A stretch of 36,137 nt of DNA from an uncultured Saprospiraceae bacterium (GTDB lineage Bacteria > Bacteroidota > Bacteroidia > Chitinophagales > Saprospiraceae). The notes below the pieces were generated by a model. It had not been told where the DNA came from, made no database searches, and saw only the letters and a program-made list of their open reading frames with translations. The DNA lies in assembly GCA_937951685.1 (NCBI GenBank), contig CALFBG010000339.1, positions 1 through 36,137 of the forward strand. The letters are read 5' to 3'. The translations under genes and the position numbers were made by a program. This document shows, piece by piece, positions 26,385 to 34,271 of the stretch (positions within the stretch are counted from its first letter, which is position 1; each line of letters starts with the position of its first letter).

Positions 26385-27830
26385 TTAGCGAATTTGTTCC
26401 ATAATCCAGTTTCCTACAAAAGTCATCGCCACTGGCGCGAAAGTTTCTTCAATTTGGTAATACTCTGCCACCGCTCCCGTTTTTGCCGTTTGAAAGAGGT
26501 GATTCAGTTCGGGAAATTCTTTTATTTCAAATACTTGGCAGGGTGCTTTTTCTAAAGCTACTTTGATCCCTTCCAAATTGACTTTAGCGGGTACTTGCAG
26601 GTCTTTGCCACCGTTGACGGCTAAGGTTGGGCAACTGACTTTCGTCAAATAAACCGCAGGATCAAAATTGAGGAAATACCGAAACCAAGGACCACCAACT
26701 TGATTCAGTAGTTGATCGACCATCGCCTCCGCGGAGCCGCCTTGTGCTGCTTTTTCCGCCGCAGATAAGGCTTCAAATTCTGGTTTTAGAAGTGTGAGTA
26801 AGGCGGATCTTCTTTCCATCGCCGATAAGTCTTTTTTGATAATTTCGTATACTTTTAGATTTTGAATTGAATCCTTTTGAACCGCAGCCTCCGGTTTTCC
26901 CATTGATCGCCCAATCAAGCCTTGCTGCTGGATTAATAATTCGTCGCATTTGATGCCAGGACCTGCCAATAAAACGATAAAGGAAACATCTTTGGATTCG
27001 CTTGCCACCATCGGTGCAATCAAGCCTCCTTCACTGTGACCAACTAAGCCAATTTTGCTAGCGTCAATTTCTTTTCTCGTTTTCAGGTAGGCAATTCCGG
27101 CCATGACATCCCGAGAAAAATCCAAAGACGTAGCGCCAGTAAAGTTACCCGTTGATTTTCCAACCCCACGATCATCGTAGCGGAGTACCGCAATTCCTTG
27201 ACGAGTTAAGTAATCGGATAAGACCCAAAACGGTTTGTGTCCCATCAATTCTTCGTCGCGATTTTGTGGACCAGAGCCAGAAATTAAAATCACCACGCCG
27301 TGCGGACCTTCGGTTTTGGGTAAGGTCAAGGTTCCGGAGAGGGATAATTTATCTGCTTCGTTAATGTAGCTCACCTCTTCACTCGTATAGGGAAATGGCG
27401 CCTTGGGTTCTTGTGGTCGGTTGAGCACTTTTGCCCCACTTGATCTTTCCATCACTAAATCTAGTGACATAGCTCCTTGTGCCCACTTGCCCGTTAGTTT
27501 TTTGCCCGCAGCATCCAACGATCCCGTATAACTCGCTTGAAAAGCACTAAACTGAATCGTAATTTGTGCACCTTCAACTACTACCTCCGAAGCATTAAAC
27601 CCTTTCACTCCTTGTGCAGGTACATCAATCGTAGCCGACCACTTTTCCGCTTCGTGTTTAATATCAAAGCCGAGATCTAAAGTTCCACCGGGTGTGGTCA
27701 AACTTCCGGACCAAGCACCTACGAGTTGCTTTTGAGTCGCAGTATCCTGTCCACTCAAAGTAGTCAAAGAAAACAAGCCAACGAATAGGAACATTAACGA
27801 TAAACGATAAGTAGTAGCTAGTAGATTCAT
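26385..27830 (-). CDS. Secreted alpha/beta hydrolase (serine aminopeptidase S33-like)
   Basis: 481 residues with a signal peptide (about 1-27, ending TTLSGQ). Residues 34-130 form a beta-rich N-terminal domain (GAWSGSLTTPGGTLDLGFDI, GKWAQGAMSLDLVMER) seen in Bacteroidota hydrolases of this type. Then comes an alpha/beta hydrolase with the oxyanion segment ISGSGPQNRDEE, YDDRGVGKSTG, nucleophile S266 in GLVGHSEGG, D410 in VNGGKDLQVP and H444 in ELNHLFQ. The triad is complete. Peptidase and esterase activity cannot be told apart from sequence. It is a single gene with its own promoter octamer and terminator. Confidence 0.92.
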   Translation of the reverse strand: MNLLATTYRLSLMFLFVGLFSLTTLSGQDTATQKQLVGAWSGSLTTPGGTLDLGFDIKHEAEKWSATIDVPAQGVKGFNASEVVVEGAQITIQFSAFQASYTGSLDAAGKKLTGKWAQGAMSLDLVMERSSGAKVLNRPQEPKAPFPYTSEEVSYINEADKLSLSGTLTLPKTEGPHGVVILISGSGPQNRDEELMGHKPFWVLSDYLTRQGIAVLRYDDRGVGKSTGNFTGATSLDFSRDVMAGIAYLKTRKEIDASKIGLVGHSEGGLIAPMVASESKDVSFIVLLAGPGIKCDELLIQQQGLIGRSMGKPEAAVQKDSIQNLKVYEIIKKDLSAMERRSALLTLLKPEFEALSAAEKAAQGGSAEAMVDQLLNQVGGPWFRYFLNFDPAVYLTKVSCPTLAVNGGKDLQVPAKVNLEGIKVALEKAPCQVFEIKEFPELNHLFQTAKTGAVAEYYQIEETFAPVAMTFVGNWIMEQIR

Positions 27831-27893
27831 CAGTCTATTTTTTTTAGTAAAGATTTAGTAAAGAATTAAAATACAAAAGAAGTATTACTAAAA

Positions 27894-27901
27894 CAAAGAT
27901 A
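27894..27901 (-). promoter_or_regulatory. Candidate -7 element for the alpha/beta hydrolase (TATCTTTG)
   Basis: TATCTTTG on the minus strand, 64 bases upstream of the start codon. Confidence 0.45.
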
Positions 27902-28110
27902 AGTTACTTCCGATTAGCAAGTCGATAATAAAGACTAAAAACCTTAATTTTCAGATCGAAGGACAGGGAGTCCGGAATTTTGATCGAGTTGATCGATTTA
28001 GCGGGTAGGAATTATCGCTGAGGCTATAATGCAACAAATCCTGCCACGCAACAAAGTCGCCTAGCAGGATCTGTAAATATTTTGGGTGGTTGTGATTAAT
28101 ACACGCTGTA

Positions 28111-28791
28111 TTACCGCTTACCGCCGTTCAATTCTTCTTGTAGTTTTTCTAAGTTTGTCCAATCTCCTGCGGCAGCCAATTTAGCTTGTTCTGCCCAAGT
28201 AGAAGGATTGTGCATTTTGAATCGGCTTCCTGCTTTTTCTAAAACGGCTTTTAAAAAGCTGATTTTAGATTTAGCCAATTGTGCGAAAGTAACAACGCCG
28301 TCCTCATTTAATAATTTTTCAATTTTGGGACCGATTCCTTCGATTTTTCTCAAGTTATCTTTTTTTGCGGCAGCTTTAGGAGTTGCTTTCGCAGTCGTTT
28401 TCTTAGCGGTAGTTTTAGTTGCTTTTTTGGCCTTAGCTGGCTTTGCAGTAACTTTTTTTGCGACGATTTTTTTTGCTTCGTCTACGTATACAACCGAATT
28501 GTACACACCAGTGTAAGGAGAAGGAATGTAATCATCCGCATTCCAGTCATTTTCCCAAGTCTCGTTGTTGATCAAGTAGCGAAATTCATAATTTCGACCA
28601 GTCGCTAATTCTACAACAGCTTCGAAATCTCCTTTTTTAGAGGCTTTCATTGCAACAGCATCCGCTGCATTCCAGTCATTAAATTCACCTAAAAGTAAAA
28701 CTTGCTCCGCTTTGTTTACTGCTTCTTGCGGCAAAGAGAAGGTAACCTTACAAACAGGCTTTGTTTTTGAAAATTGCTTCTTTAAACTCAT
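28111..28791 (-). CDS. CBM48 (isoamylase early-set) protein with lysine-rich linker and HhH domain
   Basis: 226 residues in three parts. Residues about 12-104 are a CBM48/AMPK-beta-like glycogen-binding early-set domain (VLLLGEFNDWNAADAVAM, YEFRYLINNETWENDW). Residues about 105-145 are a Lys/Ala/Thr linker (KKATKTTAKKTTAKATPKAA). Residues about 146-226 hold a helix-hairpin-helix segment (LRKIEGIGPKIEKLLNEDGV) like those ending some ribosomal-protein-associated and nucleoid proteins. No catalytic residues are seen. A protein bridging glucan and nucleic acid is an inference only. No signal peptide. A promoter octamer lies 78 bases upstream. Confidence 0.85.
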   Translation of the reverse strand: MSLKKQFSKTKPVCKVTFSLPQEAVNKAEQVLLLGEFNDWNAADAVAMKASKKGDFEAVVELATGRNYEFRYLINNETWENDWNADDYIPSPYTGVYNSVVYVDEAKKIVAKKVTAKPAKAKKATKTTAKKTTAKATPKAAAKKDNLRKIEGIGPKIEKLLNEDGVVTFAQLAKSKISFLKAVLEKAGSRFKMHNPSTWAEQAKLAAAGDWTNLEKLQEELNGGKR

Positions 28792-28868
28792 TACTTTTCT
28801 TTTAAAATAAAATAGATTAATTAGGTTAGGTATATTATTTTTACTAATACCTTCCCTTAAAAAAGATG

Positions 28869-28876
28869 CAAAGATA
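28869..28876 (-). promoter_or_regulatory. Candidate -7 element for the CBM48-HhH gene (TATCTTTG)
   Basis: TATCTTTG on the minus strand, 78 bases before the start codon. Confidence 0.45.
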
Positions 28877-28924
28877 CGTAAATAATTGATTTTAAAAAGA
28901 AATGTATATTATTTTAATGTTAAT

Positions 28925-30238
28925 TCATTGCTTTTTTTGTAATTCTTCCATTAGAAATTGTTCTACCATAGGCAATTGCCGAGCAATCCAATCTTTCATA
29001 CGCTGTACTTCACGGTCAAAATCTGCTCCTTTCAGGAAAGGGTGGTCTTTTCCCAAAGGCCAACGCGCTTGATTGGCTAAGACGGCGGGGCGAATTTGTG
29101 CCGCAATTTGGTCCATCCGAGCAAAGATCTGGTCGGTCGTTAAGGTTCCATTGGCCTTTAAAGCCAAAAACTTATCTCGGAGGCGTTGGTTATAACCAAC
29201 TGGATTTAACTGCATCAACCGTTCAAATAGTTTTAGCCGTGCACAATCTAGTACGGCGGTTTGCGCACGAGGTTCGGCGTCACCATCTCTTCCATAACCG
29301 TGATCGTAATCCCAAGGGCAAATTTTATACTTTTCACTTTCCTTGACGCGGTAGAGATAAAAATTTTTCACTACGCCATCCCCATTATTAGAAATCAGTA
29401 GTAGCAATTGCCAATCAATTAAATTATCGAGATCAAAAATTTGCTGAATACCATTTTTTTCACTCGTAAAAATACTATCACTCGTGTTAAAAATATAATC
29501 GGTAATTTCGTAAATTTCGTTGGCGCGATTTTCTTTTTCCAATTTGGGATAACGTTGATTAAAATAAGCCTTATCCGCTATTTGCTCTCGCTCTGCTTGG
29601 CTGTAGACATCAAATCGACTGTTCGTCAATATATATTTCCTAAATCCAATATACCGTTCCTCGTGCTCCTCCGTTCGACGATTGATCGGCGGTTCTTTGT
29701 ACAAAACAGCAAAAGGATCGCGCCGTTCCAACTCCAAACTACGCGCATCTACACGTTGTGTCAACACGTACAAGCCATGGTAAGCTTCTCCAAAATAAAG
29801 CGTGGCGTAAGCCGTCTTGGGTACCCGATTGCCTGCCGAAAAAGCAGCGTACAAATCGTAACTCAAGGTATTCCGCATGAAAGTCATATCCAAATGAGAA
29901 GCGATCAATAACCAATGCTTACTCTTGGGTAATCCAGCCATCGCGACAGCTCGGGGAAGACTTAAACCATAATGTTTTTTTTCCAAAAACGCAGAGGTAT
30001 TCCCTCGGATTCGCACCGCCGCAGGAATTTGATCTAAGTATAAGTTTTGAAATTGATCGTAGTAACTAAGGTCAAATTGATTCTCTTGAAAAAAGATATC
30101 TTTAGGAGTTGCCGTAAGTACTACGCGAGGAAGTGTTGACCGATTAGCCGAACGTTCTTTCCAGCAATAAAAAGGAGATATAGCAAGGATCGCAAGCAGT
30201 AATATTCCAATAAAAAAGTATTCTTTTTTGGTCAACAT
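28925..30238 (-). CDS. CotH kinase-like family protein, membrane anchored
   Basis: 437 residues. An N-terminal hydrophobic segment (about 8-27, FFIGILLLAILAISPFYCW) probably anchors it so that the rest is outside the inner membrane. CotH features are AAVRIRGNTSAFLEKKHYGL, WLLIASHLDMTFMRNTLSYD, FGEAYHGLYVLTQRV, and the late SNNGDGVVKNFYLYR followed by KICPWDYDHGYGRDGD, with the asparagine and aspartates of the atypical kinase active site. CotH family members phosphorylate proteins during Bacillus spore coat assembly. In Bacteroidota the substrate is unknown. It lies 67 bases downstream of the small 30306 gene and may be cotranscribed. Confidence 0.88.
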   Translation of the reverse strand: MLTKKEYFFIGILLLAILAISPFYCWKERSANRSTLPRVVLTATPKDIFFQENQFDLSYYDQFQNLYLDQIPAAVRIRGNTSAFLEKKHYGLSLPRAVAMAGLPKSKHWLLIASHLDMTFMRNTLSYDLYAAFSAGNRVPKTAYATLYFGEAYHGLYVLTQRVDARSLELERRDPFAVLYKEPPINRRTEEHEERYIGFRKYILTNSRFDVYSQAEREQIADKAYFNQRYPKLEKENRANEIYEITDYIFNTSDSIFTSEKNGIQQIFDLDNLIDWQLLLLISNNGDGVVKNFYLYRVKESEKYKICPWDYDHGYGRDGDAEPRAQTAVLDCARLKLFERLMQLNPVGYNQRLRDKFLALKANGTLTTDQIFARMDQIAAQIRPAVLANQARWPLGKDHPFLKGADFDREVQRMKDWIARQLPMVEQFLMEELQKKQ

Positions 30239-30305
30239 AAAACCCTATCGTTGGAGAAACTGAAGTTGCGAACGACTATCGCGACACAAATAAAACTAAG
30301 TAAGG

Positions 30306-30611
30306 CTAATTTAAGGAAAAGTTAGGCATATTCGGATTAGTTGTATTATAAATATTGAGAATGCTGATCTTAACTTGCATGAATTTTGCCAAAGGAAAAT
30401 CGGCGATCATATTTAAAACTTCCAACTCAGAGTTGGCTTTAAAAACAACCCAAAGCTTTGCTTCTTCCATCGAAAGCGCATAATTCATCAATTTACCTTC
30501 TTCCAATAAGCGATCAACTACTGCACGTTGGAAAGGAATGAGCTGCATGAATTCTTCTGAAATGTCGTCAGGCAAAGTAAAGTCTGCCATGTATTGGTAT
30601 TCCGGATTCAT
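30306..30611 (-). CDS. Small muconolactone-isomerase-like protein
   Basis: A 101-residue cytoplasmic protein (YQYMADFTLPDDISEEFMQL, PFQRAVVDRLLEEGKLMNYA, AKLWVVFKANSELEVLNMI). The beta-alpha-beta pattern fits a ferredoxin-like dimeric alpha/beta-barrel, resembling muconolactone isomerase/YCII-type proteins. No catalytic residue can be pointed to, and the annotation is a fold guess. It precedes the CotH gene by 67 bases on the same strand. Confidence 0.72.
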   Translation of the reverse strand: MNPEYQYMADFTLPDDISEEFMQLIPFQRAVVDRLLEEGKLMNYALSMEEAKLWVVFKANSELEVLNMIADFPLAKFMQVKISILNIYNTTNPNMPNFSLN

Positions 30612-30959
30612 ATTAAAAGAGGATTAAAAGCTTGGCACCGCTTGGTACCTTATCTGTTAATTTAGTATCAAGAGACTTCACTTAGCAAAAAAAATGCTTC
30701 CGAGCTAAGCGGGATGGGGCGGTAGAACTACTTAGAAGTATTTAGCTTATTACGAAAATAAGATTTTATTTATAGAAAAAAATATCAAATCCCGCAAATC
30801 ATTCCAAATCTAGCATTTTCCACAAAAAAAGGAAGCTATTTGTCGGCTTTCAGCAGCATTCTGATGCTTGTACTCAAAAAAAGATCAAAAAAAATCCCGA
30901 ATGTTCTAACGAGCATTCGGGATAAAAGTATTAAAACTTTACTTTAGTTGAGTTTGCGA
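30612..30959. other. Gene-free stretch
   Basis: A 348-bp gap containing the repeat-protein terminator at its right end and one TAGATTTG octamer (30805-30812, minus strand) that could start the 30611 gene. Nothing else is seen. Confidence 0.4.
30881..30923 (-). terminator. Rho-independent terminator of the repeat protein gene
   Basis: A 13-bp stem (ATCCCGAATGTTC with GAGCATTCGGGAT, one G-U, loop TAAC) is followed on the minus strand by seven T residues, GATC and seven more T. Confidence 0.9.
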
Positions 30960-32417
30960 TTAGTAGTTGATTCCTAATGCCTTCAACGTTTGCATATCTA
31001 ATTGTCCAACAGGAAGATTGTTATCTTTTTGGAATTTAGTTAAGGCAGATTTTGTACGTACACCCATTACATCATCAAGAGGACCTGGATCATAACCACG
31101 GCTCTTTAATGCAGACTGGATAGAACGAACAGTGTATCCTGTGATTTTTTCACCACAAAGTACTTCTCTCCATTCAGTGAAACCACCTTTCTTAGTTAAT
31201 CTTCTTTTTGTTAACGTTGCGTATTCCGCAGGAACTTCGATTGTTCTAGTGGCAGCAGCAGCTTTTACTACTTTTCTAGTTTCGCTAGCAAACTCAGCAG
31301 GAATGATTTCTTCTCTAGTAGATGCTGGAGCTTTTACAACTCTTTTTGTAATGGTTTTGTACTCAGCAGGAATGATTTCTTCCTTAGTAGTCGCTGGAGT
31401 CTTTACAACTTGCTTTGTAACTGTAGTATATTCTGCAGGAATAATTTCTTCTCTAGTAGTAGCTGGAGTTTTTACAACTCTTTTTGTAATTGTTTTGTAC
31501 TCAGCAGGAATTACTTCTTCTCTAGTAGATGCTGGAGCTTTTACAACTCTTTTTGTAACTGTAGTATATTCCGCAGGAATTACTTCTGCTCTGCTTGATG
31601 CAGGTGCTTTTACAACTCGCTTGGTTCTAGTACCGTATTGTGCAGGAATTTCAACATTCTTGATACAATCGTCACCGCTGTCAGTATAACCTGCAGCACA
31701 ACCTTTACGTACTTGACGAGTGTAGTTTTGGTATTCTGCTGGTACTTCTACCAAACACCATACTAAGCAATCGTTAGGATCAGCTGAAAGACAGTTTCTG
31801 TCTGCTTTTTTCTTAACCCACTTTGTAGTAGCAGGCTTAGTTTCTACTCTTTCAGAAATCGTTTCGTATTGTGCAGGTACTCTTTCGATTCTACTAGAAG
31901 CTTCTGCTACTACGTATTGCTCTGTAACCGTTTCGTATTCTGCGGGTACAGAAATCATTCTTTGAGACTCTGCTTTTACCATTACTTGTTCCGTAACCGT
32001 TTCGTATTCTGCGGGTACAGGAATTAATCTTCTTGTTTCAGGCTTGATCATTACTTGCTCTGTTACAGTTTCGTATACTGCTGGCATTGCAATCATTCTT
32101 CTTGTTTCAGGCTTGATCATTACTTGTTCAGTAACAGTTTCATATTCTGCTGGTACAGGAATAACTCTTCTTGTTTCAGCTTTCACCATTACTTGATCAG
32201 ATACTGTATCATATTCTGCTGGTACAACTTCTGTTCTAGAAGAAGCGGCTCTTACTTCAACCTGCTCGGTTACTGTTTCGTACTCATCAGCGATGAGACA
32301 TTTAGCGTAACATTTACCTGGTTCTCTTTCAAAAGGTAAATCATCACCTGGTTGTGCGAAAGCAACGGTACCACATAACATGAGTGTAGCTACTAAAATT
32401 AGGTGCAATCTTTTCAT
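30960..32417 (-). CDS. Secreted 23-residue-repeat protein with peptidoglycan-binding domain
   Basis: 485 residues. A signal peptide (MKRLHLILVATLMLCGTVAF then AQ) precedes fifteen copies of a repeat consensus PAEY-TVT-(K/E)(R/Q)V-(V/M)K-(P/A)-(A/E)(S/T)TR-E--(V/I)I. Seven units (residues 43-203) are in an acidic/mixed form. A cysteine-bearing insert (204-257) contains one diverged unit. Seven more units (258-420) are in a strongly basic form. Within blocks the spacing is exactly 23. Eight mature cysteines (36, 40, 209, 217, 221, 240, 251, 421) may form disulfides. Residues 423-485 are a peptidoglycan-binding type 1 domain (VRSIQSALKSRGYDPGPLDD, RTKSALTKFQKDNNLPVG). It is probably a periplasmic or envelope fibre; function is unknown. 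Single gene. Confidence 0.88.
   Translation of the reverse strand: MKRLHLILVATLMLCGTVAFAQPGDDLPFEREPGKCYAKCLIADEYETVTEQVEVRAASSRTEVVPAEYDTVSDQVMVKAETRRVIPVPAEYETVTEQVMIKPETRRMIAMPAVYETVTEQVMIKPETRRLIPVPAEYETVTEQVMVKAESQRMISVPAEYETVTEQYVVAEASSRIERVPAQYETISERVETKPATTKWVKKKADRNCLSADPNDCLVWCLVEVPAEYQNYTRQVRKGCAAGYTDSGDDCIKNVEIPAQYGTRTKRVVKAPASSRAEVIPAEYTTVTKRVVKAPASTREEVIPAEYKTITKRVVKTPATTREEIIPAEYTTVTKQVVKTPATTKEEIIPAEYKTITKRVVKAPASTREEIIPAEFASETRKVVKAAAATRTIEVPAEYATLTKRRLTKKGGFTEWREVLCGEKITGYTVRSIQSALKSRGYDPGPLDDVMGVRTKSALTKFQKDNNLPVGQLDMQTLKALGINY
31158..31646 (-). repeat. Tandem 69-bp repeats, block B
   Basis: Seven in-register coding copies (residues 258-420). Each 69-bp unit encodes a 23-residue repeat and all are clearly alike in DNA as well as protein. 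The basic version TKRVVKAPASTREE dominates. Confidence 0.9.
31809..32291 (-). repeat. Tandem 69-bp repeats, block A
   Basis: Seven coding copies (residues 43-203) of the same 69-bp unit, in a version with acidic TEQVMVK segments. The third and fourth units (from residues 89 and 112) are almost the same at the protein level. Confidence 0.88.
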
Positions 32418-32576
32418 AATTGAATTGAATTGGTTTTGATTAATAAAATTTAATTGTATTTATGTATTCGTAAATAAGCATATGTTCTAATGGCGTGACT
32501 TCCCAAAACAAAGGGCATAAACTAGCCAAACAACCATATTTTAAGCATACACTTAAAGGTTTAATTATAATGAGCG

Positions 32577-32584
32577 CAAATTTA
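32577..32584 (-). promoter_or_regulatory. Candidate -7 element for the repeat protein (TAAATTTG)
   Basis: A TAnnTTTG match on the minus strand, 160 bases upstream of 32417. It overlaps the TAA stop codon of the HD gene. Confidence 0.35.
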
Positions 32585-33793
32585 GAGGTTATTTTTGGGA
32601 TAACATAAATAATACTTTGTTATTATTTTCGGACGAATTCCAAGCTCTGAAATTAATGACATGGGAAGCATTCTCCCATCTTTAAAAAGAATGCTAATTT
32701 CGTCTTTTAAGGTGCTATACACATTATTCGATTCCTCTCCCGCTAATAAAAGATAATCCGCATCCACGTTCGGATGGGCTTTCAAGATTTTTTGACGCAC
32801 ATTTTCAATCTGGTCACTCGAAAAAGGCTCATTTTTAAGCTGAATCTTAAATAATTTTCGATTCAATAAGCTTTTGGCAAGAAAAGATAATACAAAATCC
32901 TCATTCACCGTAAAACTTTTCAGCGCCATAACAATGTCATAATCATCTAATTGTGCAAAATGTTCCAAGATTTCAGCTTTCTTTTCCGCTATTTGATCTG
33001 CCTTAAGATTATTATAAAGGAAATAGGCTAAATTTTTAGAAACTGCTAGTTTTTTTCCCTTCAACGCGAGCACTTTTGCTCTTTTTAAGGTGCGAATGAG
33101 CATCTGCTCCGCCGATAAAACTGTTTTATGCAAATAAACTTGCCAATACATGATCCGACGAGCCGTCAAAAATCTTTCAATTGAGTAAATTCCTTTCTCC
33201 TCTACTAGCAATTGATTATCTCGCACGGCCAACATCTTGATAATTCGATCATAGCCAATTACTCCCTCCGAAACCCCCGTAAAAAAACTATCGCGGTTCA
33301 GATAATCCATTCGATCCATATCTAGTTGCCCGGATACGAGTTGGTGCAAAAATTTCTTAGGGTATTCGTCTTTAAATATTTGGATCGCTAAAGTCAATTG
33401 ACCATTGAATTGACGATTAAGTGCTTCCATAAAAAATACGGAGAGGTCTTCGTGGTGAATACTGACCAAAGTATGTTCTAATGCGTGTGAAAAAGGACCG
33501 TGCCCCATATCATGCAGCAAAATGGCGATCGAAACTCCCTGCGCCTCTTCTTCCGTGATCTCCGTTCCTTTCGACCGCAGGACACTAATCGTTTCCGTCA
33601 TCAAATGTAGTGCACCCAAAGCATGATGAAAACGCGTATGTAGCGCGCCGGGATATACATAATGTGTAAACCCCAATTGCTTTATTCTTCTAAGTCGTTG
33701 AAAATAAGGATGTTCCACCAAATCAAAGATCAAACCGTAAGGAATCTCCGTAAAACCGTAAACCGGATCGTTGAATATTTTTTTCTGATTCAT
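32582..33793 (-). CDS. HD-domain phosphohydrolase (SAMHD1/YwfO-like)
   Basis: 403 residues of the HD superfamily type that includes dNTP triphosphohydrolases. It starts MNQKKIFNDPVYGFTEIPYG, then RRIKQLGFTHYVYPGALHTR, FHHALGALHL (H56/H57), the metal centre ILLHDMGHGPFSHALEH (H94, D95), and the later aspartate in GQLDMDRMDYLNRDSFFTGV. Together these form the complete H...HD...D set. The N-terminal two thirds are well conserved; the C-terminal part (about 260-403) is more divergent. Deoxynucleotide or nucleotide hydrolysis is likely, but the substrate is unproven. Its stop overlaps the promoter octamer for the downstream repeat protein. Confidence 0.9.
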   Translation of the reverse strand: MNQKKIFNDPVYGFTEIPYGLIFDLVEHPYFQRLRRIKQLGFTHYVYPGALHTRFHHALGALHLMTETISVLRSKGTEITEEEAQGVSIAILLHDMGHGPFSHALEHTLVSIHHEDLSVFFMEALNRQFNGQLTLAIQIFKDEYPKKFLHQLVSGQLDMDRMDYLNRDSFFTGVSEGVIGYDRIIKMLAVRDNQLLVEEKGIYSIERFLTARRIMYWQVYLHKTVLSAEQMLIRTLKRAKVLALKGKKLAVSKNLAYFLYNNLKADQIAEKKAEILEHFAQLDDYDIVMALKSFTVNEDFVLSFLAKSLLNRKLFKIQLKNEPFSSDQIENVRQKILKAHPNVDADYLLLAGEESNNVYSTLKDEISILFKDGRMLPMSLISELGIRPKIITKYYLCYPKNNL

Positions 33794-33961
33794 ATTACTG
33801 TCAAAACATACACAAGTCTCCCTTTTTCGTTAAAAGCATATTTTTTTAACTTTTAGAAGTTACGAAGTTCATTTGGAAGTACAAACTACATAGGGTAGAC
33901 TGATTTCTTCTAGGAAAGGTTGCTTGGTATTTTTAATTTTTAATTATCATATAATAATTAA

Positions 33962-34045
33962 GCAAATTTACACAAATTTGCTGGCGGAGCAATTTATCTT
34001 CACAATTCCGCATAAATTGCTTGCGCCTTACAAAGGAAAGCGCAA
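33962..34045. repeat. Cluster of three inverted repeats
   Basis: GCAAATTT-ACAC-AAATTTGC (33962-33981), AGCAATTTAT-14 bases-ATAAATTGCT (33988-34021), and TTGCGC-13 bases-GCGCAA (34021-34045) lie end to end. They could form consecutive RNA hairpins in an HD-gene leader or a small RNA, or be protein sites. Confidence 0.6.
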
Positions 34046-34219
34046 CGCTTAGAGCCAACAATGAAGAAATCCCACCGCTAAAATTAGACAATACGATAAA
34101 AGTAAGACATTAATTGAGCGCAAACTCAATCTTTTTAATTTTTTTAGCGTTCAATAGCTTTATACGGATACAAGGCGAAAATATGGTTTACAAGATCTGG
34201 TATACCAAAACACCTATAA

Positions 34220-34239
34220 TTAGCTAATAATTTAGCTAA
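34220..34239. promoter_or_regulatory. Two tandem TTAGCTAA palindromes
   Basis: Perfect 8-bp palindromes at 34220-34227 and 34232-34239 with a 12-bp period. They directly abut TACTTTTG (minus strand, 34240-34247). The layout fits an operator over a start site, which is an inference. Confidence 0.35.
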
Positions 34240-34271
34240 CAAAAGTAAAGAATTCATTTTACATACTTGCG

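Noticed and set aside
28038..28070. ATCCTGC/GCAGGAT inverted repeat after the CBM48 gene as a terminator
   Set aside because: A 7-bp stem with a 19-base loop and no clear T run on the minus strand.
31132..31689. Long plus-strand open frame (about 185 codons) opposite the repeat protein gene
   Set aside because: It is a mirror of the 69-bp repeats, has repetitive low-complexity translation, and lies fully inside a well-supported secreted protein on the other strand.
31158..32291. Regularly spaced repeats that could suggest a CRISPR array
   Set aside because: The unit is 69 bp without unique spacers, is coding in frame throughout, and gives 23-residue protein repeats; no cas genes are present.
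34113..34140. ATTGAG/CTCAAT stem plus T run as a terminator in the HD-porX gap
   Set aside because: The stem is only 6 bp and no plus-strand gene ends nearby; it may matter only if a small RNA is present.
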